This document shows positions 15,677 through 24,402 of a stretch of 32,055 nucleotides of DNA, in pieces. Origin of the DNA: Streptomyces afghaniensis 772. Its GTDB lineage: Bacteria; Actinomycetota; Actinomycetes; Streptomycetales; Streptomycetaceae. The stretch spans positions 1 through 32,055 of the forward strand of contig KE354220.1 in assembly GCA_000415505.1 (NCBI GenBank), in the 5' to 3' direction. Position 1 is the stretch's first letter; each line of letters begins with the position of its first letter. The position numbers and the translations under genes are program-made. The notes beneath the pieces were generated by a model that was not told the origin of the DNA, ran no database searches, and saw only the letters and a program-made list of their open reading frames with translations.

Positions 15677-16465
15677 TCAGACGAGCGGCCCGTACAGGCC
15701 GGGGCGCCGGTCCCGCAGATACGGGTTGGCCTCGCGCGACGCGGCGAGGAACACGGGGTCGACGTCGGCCAGGACGAGCTCCTCGGCGCGCCCGGCCCGG
15801 GTCCGGGCGACCCCGTCGGGCCCGGCCAGCGTGGACAGCCCCACGAACTCGAACTCGCCCTCCCGGCCGGCCCGGTTGACGTACGCGACGTACATCTGGT
15901 TCTCGAAGGCACGCACCGGGATCATCGACTCGGCGACGAACTGGAACGGGTGCATCTGCGCGGTCGGGACGACCAGCAGGTCGGTGCCGGCGAGGGCGTG
16001 GGCGCGGACGTTCTCCGGGAACTCGACGTCGTAGCAGATCAGGATCCCGACGCGCAGACCGTCGAGCTCCGCCTGGACGACCGGCTGGTCCCCGGGCGTG
16101 AAGTGGTCGCGCTCGAAGCAGCCGAAGAGGTGGGTCTTGCGGTAGTTGGCGAGACGGGTGCCGTCGGCGGAGATCAGCTGGGCGGAGTTGAACACGGCGT
16201 CACCGGCCCGCTCGGGGTAGCCGTAGGCGATCGCCAGTCCGTGCCTGGTCGCGGTCTCGGCGATGGCGTCCGCGCAGTCGCCGTCGGCGGGCTCGGCGAG
16301 CCGGCCGATGTCGTCGCCGATCGCGTACCCGGTCAGGAACATCTCCGGCGCGACCAGCAGCCCGGCACCCGCGGCGGCGGCCCGGCCCGCGGCCTCGTCG
16401 AGGACCTTGAGGTTCTCGACGGTGGAGCCGGGTCGGCCGGAGCTCTGGAGCAGGGCGGTGCGCAT
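15677..16465 (-). CDS. davA: 5-aminopentanamidase (carbon-nitrogen hydrolase)
   Basis: A 262-residue nitrilase-superfamily amidase. The Glu-Lys-Cys triad is E41 (VAPEMFLTGY), K110 (NYRKTHLFG) and C144 (ILICYDVEFPEN). It resembles P. putida DavA in length and in 'YGYPER' and 'NYRKTHLFG', and should turn 5-aminopentanamide into 5-aminovalerate in the cytoplasm. GAGGAA lies 6 bases before the ATG at 16465. It is the first gene of a two-gene operon with davB. About 85 bp upstream is a three-word array also found in front of the amino-acid permease, which points to shared control. On its own it would be a generic C-N hydrolase; the substrate is assigned from its partner. Confidence 0.85.
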   Translation of the reverse strand: MRTALLQSSGRPGSTVENLKVLDEAAGRAAAAGAGLLVAPEMFLTGYAIGDDIGRLAEPADGDCADAIAETATRHGLAIAYGYPERAGDAVFNSAQLISADGTRLANYRKTHLFGCFERDHFTPGDQPVVQAELDGLRVGILICYDVEFPENVRAHALAGTDLLVVPTAQMHPFQFVAESMIPVRAFENQMYVAYVNRAGREGEFEFVGLSTLAGPDGVARTRAGRAEELVLADVDPVFLAASREANPYLRDRRPGLYGPLV

Positions 16466-16549
16466 GCGTGTTCCTCACCGGGGCGCGGGGGGTTTCGGGG
16501 GCCTGATAGACGGTACGGTCGGCGGCTCCGGCCGGACAAGGAGCAGCCG

Positions 16550-16606
16550 TTGCGCGTCCGTGAGCGGATCATTGCGTTCGCCGGCGGGTCGGCGGCGATT
16601 CGTTGC
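16550..16606. promoter_or_regulatory. Three-word array upstream of davA-davB (copy A)
   Basis: On the plus strand TTGCGCGT (16550-16557), ATCATTGCGTTC (16568-16579, preceded by a shared G) and TTCGTTGC (16599-16606) lie with starts 18 and 31 bp apart. The same three words recur in the same order and orientation at 20689-20743 before the permease-lrp genes, with starts 17 and 30 bp apart. A likely binding array for the Lrp/AsnC protein encoded at 18609. Confidence 0.7.
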
Positions 16607-16764
16607 GGGCACTGACCGGTCCTTCCCTGGGCGTATCCCGCAACCGCCTTCCCCCGCCGGGCGGCGGAGGCCGGGTCCCGTCCCGGGTGCGATGTGGCGC
16701 GGGCGCGGCGACGGGACAGTGGTGAGCGTCCAGTCGACGTGCGTCACCTGCGGAAAGGACCGCC

Positions 16765-17307
16765 ATGAACCGCCGTACGAGGACCGCCTTACTCGGCTCC
16801 GCGCTGCTGCTCACCGTCGCCGCCGCGGCCGGCTCCGCCGGAGCATCCGCCCCCGACGAAAGCGGGCGTGAGGCCGCCGCGCTCACCGGCAAGGCCAAGC
16901 TGTACCGCTCGGCCGGGGACGACATCACCTTCTCCTTCGACGCGCACCTGGCCGCGAAGGACAAGGCCGATCCGATGAAGGCCACCGGCACCTTCGAGTG
17001 GAGCCACTACCTGAACGGTGAGGGCGCCAGGGCGAAGGCGCGGGTCGACTGCCTGCTGACCGGCGGGAAGGTGGCCGTCGTCTCCGGTGTGATCACCGAC
17101 TCCGACCTGCCGGGCGCCGAGGGCAAGCGGGTCGGCATCACCGTCCACGATGTCGGCCGGCACGACCGCCTCGGCTACAGCTGGGCGTCCACGGGCAGCC
17201 CCGTCGAAACGAAGGAGCTGCCCAAGTGCGTGGGCTCCGCCCCCTTCGAGAAGGTCAGGAAGGGGACGGGCGACTTCACGGTCGTGCCGTGGCGGCCCGC
17301 GCTCTAG
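16765..17307 (+). CDS. Secreted protein of unknown function
   Basis: A 180-residue protein with a clear signal peptide: basic start MNRRTRTALLG, hydrophobic core to about residue 22, then AGSAGASA with a cleavage site near residue 28. The mature part is polar and probably beta-rich (AKLYRSAGDDITFSFDAHLA and TFEWSHYLNG). It has two Cys residues, in 'VDCLL' and 'PKCVG', that could form a disulfide. No enzyme motif is seen. GGAAAGGA stands 6 bases before the ATG. It is transcribed away from davA and tail-to-tail with the MFS gene, overlapping it by 32 bp. It is unrelated in strand and type to the lysine genes around it. Confidence 0.85.
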   Translation: MNRRTRTALLGSALLLTVAAAAGSAGASAPDESGREAAALTGKAKLYRSAGDDITFSFDAHLAAKDKADPMKATGTFEWSHYLNGEGARAKARVDCLLTGGKVAVVSGVITDSDLPGAEGKRVGITVHDVGRHDRLGYSWASTGSPVETKELPKCVGSAPFEKVRKGTGDFTVVPWRPAL

Positions 17308-18472
17308 CCAGCGCCAGCGCCGTCACCGCATACGGAATCGCCAGCACCGCGAAGACGGTGCTGTGCGCCAGGTCCGTGCCGAGCAGCGCGTACATGCCGA
17401 ACGTGGCGACCGTCGCCAGCTCGGTGCCCAGGCTCGCGACGGAGGTGAGCGTGGCCCGGCGGGACTCGTCGATACGGTGCTGGAGGCGGACGTCGGCCAG
17501 CACCTCCGCCAGCTGGAACCCGGCGAAGGCGAGGCTCACGAGGGCGATACCGGCCAGTGAGCGGGACGCGGCGCCCACGGCCAGGGCGAGTGCGGCGCCC
17601 GCGAGCAGCGTGGCGAGACCGGCCGGGCCGAGGCGTTCGGCCGGTCCGGCCAGGAGGCTGCCGACGGTGACGCCCGCCCAGATCAGCATGATCAGGTAGG
17701 GCACCGTCGCTTCGGCGACGCCGATGTCCCGGACCAGCAGCGGGGTGTACTCGTCGAGCGCGCCCCACACCGCGGCCACGGCCGGGACCAGCAGCAGGGC
17801 GCCGCGCACCGCACGGTCCCCGCGGACCTGGGCGAGCCCGGTCCGCAGGGTCGTCGCCCAGCTGTCGCCTGCGGTGTCCGGCCGCACCCGGTGCTCGGGG
17901 AACCGGGTCGCGGTGAGGGCGGTCAGCACACAGGCCAGGAAGCTGGCGGCACCGACCGCCGCGTAGCCGCCCTGGGCGAAGACGGGCCCCGCGAGGCCGA
18001 GCGAGACCACGGTGCCCGCCAGCCGCGCGGCCCGTGCCCGGCCCATGACCCGTGCGTATCGGTCGGCAGCGCCGAGGTGGTCCAGTTCGTCGTACACCAG
18101 CGCCTCCAGCGCGCCGGAGCCGAGCGCCCCGCCCGCGCCCCACAGGACGAAGCCGGCCGCGAAGGCCCCGTACGACGGGACGGCCACCCACAGCGCGAAG
18201 CCGGCGGCGGTGAGCAATGGGCCGATCCACAGCAGCCTGCGGCGCGACACGGCGTCGGCCCAGGCGCCGGAAGGGACTTCCAGCGCCACCGAGGTGATCG
18301 ACCACAGAGCGAACAGGGAGGAGATCTGCCAGAGCGACATGCCGGTGTCGGCGAACAGCAGCGCGTACACCGGGTAGAGCAGGACGAAATCGTCGAGGAA
18401 CGCGTAGCCGTACAGCGTGGTCGTCAGCCGCCGGACGCCGGTGGCGGGCACGCGTGCAGGTGAGAGTGTCAT
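17276..18472 (-). CDS. MFS transporter
   Basis: A 398-residue membrane protein with about 12 hydrophobic segments. The stretch 'EVPSGAWADAVSRRRLLW' between segments 2 and 3 is the MFS G-x-x-x-D-x-x-x-R-R signature. It is a drug or metabolite exporter type; the substrate is unknown. I take the ATG at 18472 because GGGAAGG lies about 6 bases before it, the protein then begins MTLSPARVPATG close to segment 1, and the longer open frame adds only a non-conserved-looking tail. It lies between the lysine catabolic operon and the lrp gene, so a role in amino-acid export is possible but unsupported. Confidence 0.88.
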   Translation of the reverse strand: MTLSPARVPATGVRRLTTTLYGYAFLDDFVLLYPVYALLFADTGMSLWQISSLFALWSITSVALEVPSGAWADAVSRRRLLWIGPLLTAAGFALWVAVPSYGAFAAGFVLWGAGGALGSGALEALVYDELDHLGAADRYARVMGRARAARLAGTVVSLGLAGPVFAQGGYAAVGAASFLACVLTALTATRFPEHRVRPDTAGDSWATTLRTGLAQVRGDRAVRGALLLVPAVAAVWGALDEYTPLLVRDIGVAEATVPYLIMLIWAGVTVGSLLAGPAERLGPAGLATLLAGAALALAVGAASRSLAGIALVSLAFAGFQLAEVLADVRLQHRIDESRRATLTSVASLGTELATVATFGMYALLGTDLAHSTVFAVLAIPYAVTALALARARAATARP

Positions 18473-18608
18473 GAGGCCTTCCCGCAGGGACGGATCGGAT
18501 GCCGGAGGTACGGCGTCCGAGGCGGCCCTCGGGAGGCGCGGCTGGTGGATCAATGTCGCCAGGTCATGACACCGATGCTAGGCGCCGACCGGCGGATCGT
18601 CCTGTGGA

Positions 18609-19061
18609 TTACGTGGGCGAACCCGACGAGAAGCGCCGCAGCAGCGGCGACAGCACGAGTACGGACTTGGTCCGCTCGACGAACGGCTCCCCGGCGATCC
18701 GCTCCAGGACCCGTTCGAAGTGCCGCATGTCGGAGGCGAAGACCTGGGCGATCGCGTCCGCGTCCCCGGTGACGGTGGACGCGGCCACGACCTCCTGGTA
18801 GCGCTCCAGGCCCCGCTGGATGGTCTCCGGGGAGGTGTTGCCCCGGCAGTAGATCTCGACGAACCCCTCGGTCTGCCAGCCGAGGGCGCCCGGGTCCACC
18901 CGGACGGTGAAGCCGGTGATGGCTCCGGTGGCCCGCAGCCGGTCCACGCGCCGTTTCACGGCGGGCGCGGACAGGCCGACGATGTGGCCGATGTCGGCGT
19001 AGGAGCGGCGGGCGTCCTCGGCGAGGGCGTGCACGATGCGTTCGTCGAGATCGTTCAGCAC
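18609..19061 (-). CDS. Lrp/AsnC-family transcriptional regulator
   Basis: A 150-residue feast/famine regulator. The N-terminal HTH (about 5-55) contains 'YADIGHIVGLSAPAVKRRVD'. The RAM ligand-binding domain follows (about 62-140), with 'VVAASTVTGDADAIAQVFAS' where the amino-acid effector of the family usually binds at dimer contacts. GTG 19061 is taken because the family start LNDLDERIVHAL follows at once; the frame is open 30 codons further into the permease. It lies 10 bp after the permease stop on the same strand, so the two form one operon. The array upstream of that operon recurs before davA-davB, making both the likely targets and lysine the likely effector. Effector and targets are inference. 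Confidence 0.9.
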   Translation of the reverse strand: MLNDLDERIVHALAEDARRSYADIGHIVGLSAPAVKRRVDRLRATGAITGFTVRVDPGALGWQTEGFVEIYCRGNTSPETIQRGLERYQEVVAASTVTGDADAIAQVFASDMRHFERVLERIAGEPFVERTKSVLVLSPLLRRFSSGSPT

Positions 19062-19071
19062 AGTGGGTCGG

Positions 19072-20538
19072 TCACTTTTCGGATGGTGCGAGTCGGGAAC
19101 GGCGATAGCCGTACACGAAGTAGAACACGAGCCCGGCGGCCATCCAGACACCGAAGACGACCCAGGTCACGGTCGACAGGCTGCCCATCATCCACAGGCA
19201 GAGGGCGAAGCCCAGCGCGGGCAGGACCGGGGAGAGCGGCACCCGGAAGGTGCGGGGCATGTCCGGCCGGGTCCGGCGCAGCACCACGACGGCCACGTTG
19301 ACCAGCGCGAAGGCGAACAGGGTGCCGATGCTGGTGGCGTCGGCGAGCTGCCCGAGCGGGATCGCGGCGGCCAGCACACCGCAGAACAGGGAGACGATCA
19401 GGGTGTTGGCGCGGGGCGTGCCGCTCTTCGGGTGGACCCTGGCGAACACCTTCGGCACCAGGCCGTCGCGGGACATGGCGAACAGGATGCGGGTCTGGCC
19501 GTACAGCACGGTCAGCACCACGCTCGCGATGGCGATGACGGCGCAGAACGCCAGCAGCGTGCCCCAGAAGGTCTGCCCGGTGACCTCGCGCATGATCTGG
19601 GCGAGGGCGGCCTCGGAGTCGGTGAAGTTCTCCCAGGGCTTGGCGCCGACCGCGACGGCGGCGACGAGGACGTACAGCGCCGTGACGATGACCAGCGACA
19701 GCATGATCGCGCGCGGCAGGTCGCGCTGGGCGTTCTTGGCCTCCTCGCCGGCGGTGGAGGCGGCGTCGAAGCCGATGTAGGAGAAGAACAGCGTCGCCCC
19801 GGCGGCGCTGACGCCCGCCATGCCCAGCGGCATGAAGTTCTCGTAGTTGCCGGAGCGGAAGCCCTGGACGCCGATGGCGCAGAAGAGCACCAGCGCGCCG
19901 ATCTTCACGATGACCATGACGGTGTTGGCCCGGGCGGACTCGCGGGCGCCGCCCAGCAGGAACGCCATCGCGAGCAGCACGACGATCAGCGCGGGGAGGT
20001 TGAACACGCCGCCGTCGCCGGGCGGGGCGGACAGGGCGGCCGGGATGGTGACGCCGACGGTCCCGTCGAGCAGTTCGTTGAGGTACTCGCCCCAGCCGAC
20101 CGCGACGGCGGCGACGGACACGCCGTACTCCAGGACCAGGCACCAGCCACAGATCCAGGCGATCAGTTCGCCCATCGTTGCGTACGCATACGAGTACGAG
20201 GAGCCGGAGACCGGGATGGTGCCCGCCAGCTCGGCGTAGGACAGGGCCGAGAACAGGGCGGTCAGACCGGCTATGACGAAGGCGAGCGTGACGGCCGGTC
20301 CCGCCTTGGGGACGGCCTCGCCGAGCACGACGAAGATGCCGGTGCCGAGGGTGGCACCGATGCTGATCATGGTGAGCTGCCACAGGCCGAGGGAGCGCCG
20401 CAGCGAGCCCCCCTCGCCCTGGCCACCCTCCGCGACCAGGTTCTCCACCGGCTTGCGACGCATGAGGCGCGCGCCGACGCCCGGGGACGGCGGGGCGGTC
20501 TGACTACTGCTGTGCGGGGGTGCGCCTTGGTCGAGCAC
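19072..20538 (-). CDS. Amino-acid permease, CAT/YfnA type (probable lysine or basic amino-acid uptake)
   Basis: A 488-residue APC-superfamily transporter with about 12 membrane segments after a charged N-terminus (to about residue 52). Family landmarks are 'SIGATLGTGIFVVLGEAV' in segment 1 (the G-x-G-I-F substrate loop), 'SYSYAYATMGELIAWICG', 'FFSYIGFDAASTAGEEAKN' and FAMSRDGLVPKVF. These are typical of the cationic amino-acid transporter branch. GTG 20538 follows AAGGAG by about 8 bases. It is the first gene of the permease-lrp operon. Basic amino acids are favoured by family and by the operator shared with the lysine-degrading davA-davB genes. Other substrates of the branch are possible. 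Confidence 0.9.
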   Translation of the reverse strand: MLDQGAPPHSSSQTAPPSPGVGARLMRRKPVENLVAEGGQGEGGSLRRSLGLWQLTMISIGATLGTGIFVVLGEAVPKAGPAVTLAFVIAGLTALFSALSYAELAGTIPVSGSSYSYAYATMGELIAWICGWCLVLEYGVSVAAVAVGWGEYLNELLDGTVGVTIPAALSAPPGDGGVFNLPALIVVLLAMAFLLGGARESARANTVMVIVKIGALVLFCAIGVQGFRSGNYENFMPLGMAGVSAAGATLFFSYIGFDAASTAGEEAKNAQRDLPRAIMLSLVIVTALYVLVAAVAVGAKPWENFTDSEAALAQIMREVTGQTFWGTLLAFCAVIAIASVVLTVLYGQTRILFAMSRDGLVPKVFARVHPKSGTPRANTLIVSLFCGVLAAAIPLGQLADATSIGTLFAFALVNVAVVVLRRTRPDMPRTFRVPLSPVLPALGFALCLWMMGSLSTVTWVVFGVWMAAGLVFYFVYGYRRSRLAPSEK

Positions 20539-20688
20539 GCGCTGACTCCTTCGTCACTGCCGGTCTTGGGCGGCGGGAACCGGCAGCGTCCCGCCCGACA
20601 GCCGGGACCCACCGAGCGGGGTCCCCGCCACGCCACGTACGAGGCGACAGCCTACGAGGAGCGGCGTTGCCCGTGTAATGCAGCAACC

Positions 20689-20743
20689 TTGCGCGTGCCC
20701 GCAAGATCATTGCGTTCCTCGGGACTGGCCGGAGGTTCGTTGC
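20689..20743. promoter_or_regulatory. Three-word array upstream of permease-lrp (copy B)
   Basis: TTGCGCGT (20689-20696), ATCATTGCGTTC (20706-20717, again preceded by G) and TTCGTTGC (20736-20743) repeat copy A at 16550-16606. Extra TTGC words flank it (GCGTTGCCC near 20665, CCGTTGCAC near 20758). The array lies 151-205 bp before the permease start and most of it is inside the 3' end of the GNAT gene. Confidence 0.7.
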
Positions 20744-21273
20744 ACATCCGCGTTCGTCCGTTGCACGGGACTTGCTCGGACCAGCTCTTTCACCAGGAAC
20801 GTGAGCTCCTCGACACACTCGTGCGTGACACCGTCGTGGCCCTCGTAGGACCAGCGGCCGAGGTAGGTGGCGAGGGGCCGGTAGCCGAGCCTGGCATAGA
20901 GGGCGGCGGCGCGCGGGTTGTCGTCGGCGACGCCCAGGCCGATGGCCGTGCGGCCCCGCTCCCGCGCGCGTTCCTCGGCGGCGCGGACCAGGGCGCTGCC
21001 GATGCCGCGCGAGCGCAGCGGCTCGGGCCACACGGTCAGCGCGTTGATCTCCGGGCAGCCGGGCCGTGCCGCCCGTACGGCCGCGTCGTCGCAGCCGCCC
21101 CAGCGCAGCTCCGTGTGCCCGACCGGACGTCCGTCGAGCCAGGCGACGAGGTACGTGCTCTGCCCCCGCTCCTGGCGTTCGAAGCGGCGCGCGTGGAACG
21201 AGGTGGCGCCCGGCGAGCCGATGTACTGGTCGAGCAGCGCCACGTCGGCGGCCCGGCAGACGGTGATCTCCAT
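20707..21273 (-). CDS. GNAT-family N-acetyltransferase
   Basis: A 188-residue acetyl-CoA-dependent acyltransferase. The acetyl-CoA pyrophosphate loop is 'LRSRGIGSALVRAAEERA' (about residues 88-105, R/Q-x-x-G-x-G/A form). The following strand and helix 'AIGLGVADDNPRAAALYARLGYRP' are typical of GNAT motif B. The acceptor is unknown. It is the only GNAT in the window. The last 15 or so residues are polar and look unconstrained, and they are encoded by the operator-like array of the downstream permease operon, so this tail may be a by-product of that DNA. It follows the guaB1 terminator and is co-directional with the permease genes, separated by 168 bp. Confidence 0.88.
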   Translation of the reverse strand: MEITVCRAADVALLDQYIGSPGATSFHARRFERQERGQSTYLVAWLDGRPVGHTELRWGGCDDAAVRAARPGCPEINALTVWPEPLRSRGIGSALVRAAEERARERGRTAIGLGVADDNPRAAALYARLGYRPLATYLGRWSYEGHDGVTHECVEELTFLVKELVRASPVQRTNADVQRTSGQSRGTQ

Positions 21274-21304
21274 GACCTACGACGGTAGGGCGCCCGCACG
21301 CACG

Positions 21305-21331
21305 AGGCCCCCGATTTTTCATCGGGGGCCT
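21305..21331 (-). terminator. Strong hairpin terminator between guaB1 and GNAT
   Basis: AGGCCCCCGAT (21305-21315) and ATCGGGGGCCT (21321-21331) form a perfect 11-bp stem with a 5-base loop. It lies 21 bases after the guaB1 stop and 32 bases before the GNAT start on the same strand. There is no T run, as is common for Streptomyces terminators. It should end guaB1 transcripts. Confidence 0.85.
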
Positions 21332-21351
21332 GGACGAGGGTATGGGGACCG

Positions 21352-22902
<1,551 letters not shown>

Positions 22903-23277
22903 TCATCCAGGCTGGTCAGGGCCTCGTTCGGAGGATGCTCCAAGGCCGAGGGTCACGAAGAGACCCGGGCCCCGGTCCGTCGCCTCGGCGAAGATCTCCT
23001 CCGCGACCTGCCACTCCTCGGGCCGCTTCTCGGCGTACGCCCGCCAGCCCCGGACGACGACCAGCAGCCCCCGCTCCACGGCTCCCTCGGGCCAGAGGCC
23101 GGGGTCGGCCAGGCAGTCGGCGAGGGCGTCCCAGTTGCGGCCGAACCACTCGGGCAGGGCCAGGTCACGGGCGCAGCGGTCCATGAGGCCCGCCTTGTCC
23201 GTGACCCCGTCGAGGTCCAGCACGAGCACGATCCGGCCGGCCGGGTCGTCCGGCACCTCATGCGACTGGCTGACCAT
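22903..23277 (-). CDS. Barstar-like protein
   Basis: A 124-residue protein of the barstar (ribonuclease inhibitor) family. The core 'LALPEWFGRNWDALADCLAD' (about 39-58) is the barstar helix that plugs the barnase active site; the acidic start (LDLDGVTDKAG) is also typical. No barnase or other RNase gene lies beside it, so it is an orphan inhibitor or has taken another role. Its start is 3 bp after the stop of the SorC-type regulator, so the two are translated from one message. What it binds is not visible in the sequence. Confidence 0.88.
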   Translation of the reverse strand: MVSQSHEVPDDPAGRIVLVLDLDGVTDKAGLMDRCARDLALPEWFGRNWDALADCLADPGLWPEGAVERGLLVVVRGWRAYAEKRPEEWQVAEEIFAEATDRGPGLFVTLGLGASSERGPDQPG

Positions 23278-23280
23278 CTG

Positions 23281-24300
23281 TCAGACTCCGTCCGGGTCGG
23301 ACCTGTTGAGCGCGGACTTCGGTGCCGGGCCCGCCGTCATCAGATAGTCCGCGGCCGACGTGTCCGTCACCAGGCTGGTGACGAGCCCGGACCGCAGCAC
23401 CGCGTCGATCGCGGGTCCCTTGCGCTGTCCGCCGGCGATCGCGACGACCTCGGGGATTCGGCGGAGCTGGTCTGCCTTGACGGTGATGCACCGCTCGCCC
23501 AGGTCCCGGCCGACCCTTCGGCCCTCGGAGTCGAAGAGGTGCGCGGACATCTCGGCGGCGACACCCAGGGAGGCGTAGTGCGCGCGCTCCTCGTCGCTGA
23601 GCATGTCGTGCACCGTGGAGATGCCCGGCTCCCAGGAGCCGATGGAGACGCAGGCGACGGTGACCTTGTCGAAGTGCTCGAAGGCCCGGGCGATCCCCGT
23701 CTGGTTGCGCAGTGCCGTGGCCGTGGCCGCGTCGGGCAGCAGCATCGGCGCGTAGATGGGGTGCGCGTCACCGCCGGACACCTGGGCGGCACGGCGTACC
23801 GCCTCGACGGAGCCGCGCTCGGCAGTCCCGGCGTCGTACACGCCTGTCAGCTGCACCACCGTGCAGGGCGGCAGCCGGTCGAGCGCCGCTGCCATGTGGA
23901 TGGTGGAGCGGCCCCAGGCCAGGCCCAGCACATCTCCTTCGTTGACCAGTTCGCCGAGCAGGTCGGCGGCCACCTCTCCCAGGTTCTCGGGGTCGGGCGA
24001 CTCCTCGGCGTCGGCCGGGGACTCGACCACGACGGCGTGCCTGAGGCCGTAGCGGGCGCGGAGCGCGTCCGAGCGCTCGGCGTCCAGCTCCGCAGGCACA
24101 CGGATCTCGATCCGCACGAGATCCCGCTCGAGGGCGGTCTCCAGGACCCGGGCCACCTTGAAGCGGCTGACGCCGAACTCCTCCGCGATCTGGATCTTGG
24201 ACTTGCCCTCGAGGTAGAAGCGGCGGGCCATGGCCGCCGCCTGCACCAGCTCAGCGGGTCCCATCCGCATGGCTGACCGGCCCGCCGACATACCCGACAC
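23281..24300 (-). CDS. SorC/DeoR-type sugar-binding transcriptional regulator
   Basis: A 339-residue regulator. An N-terminal HTH (about 20-55, 'KSKIQIAEEFGVSRFKVARV') is followed by the SorC sugar-phosphate-binding domain related to sugar isomerases (about 60-335, with 'NEGDVLGLAWGRSTIHMAAAL' as the phosphate loop). Relatives sense phosphorylated sugars and act on sugar or central carbon genes. GTG 24300 is chosen for the GAGGAG 6 bases before it; GTG 24324 is the alternative. It lies 102 bp behind rpe and directly before barstar. Three GCYGTTCA repeats in the upstream gap may be its own operators. A pentose-phosphate effector would fit the rpe neighbour but is a guess. Confidence 0.9.
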   Translation of the reverse strand: MSGMSAGRSAMRMGPAELVQAAAMARRFYLEGKSKIQIAEEFGVSRFKVARVLETALERDLVRIEIRVPAELDAERSDALRARYGLRHAVVVESPADAEESPDPENLGEVAADLLGELVNEGDVLGLAWGRSTIHMAAALDRLPPCTVVQLTGVYDAGTAERGSVEAVRRAAQVSGGDAHPIYAPMLLPDAATATALRNQTGIARAFEHFDKVTVACVSIGSWEPGISTVHDMLSDEERAHYASLGVAAEMSAHLFDSEGRRVGRDLGERCITVKADQLRRIPEVVAIAGGQRKGPAIDAVLRSGLVTSLVTDTSAADYLMTAGPAPKSALNRSDPDGV

Positions 24301-24315
24301 GGCGATCTCCTCACT

Positions 24316-24390
24316 GCTGTTCACACTCTGGATTCGCCGTTCATCCTTGCAGATCCGGCGCGGATGATCAGCCCTGATGAGAGCCGTTCA
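24316..24390. promoter_or_regulatory. Three GCYGTTCA direct repeats between rpe and the SorC-type gene
   Basis: GCTGTTCA at 24316-24323, GCCGTTCA at 24336-24343 and GCCGTTCA at 24383-24390, all in one orientation, with starts 20 and 47 bp apart. The first overlaps the alternative start of the regulator. Such direct repeats near the gene's own start suggest autoregulation. Confidence 0.45.
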
Positions 24391-24402
24391 CTTTGCTGTG
24401 GC

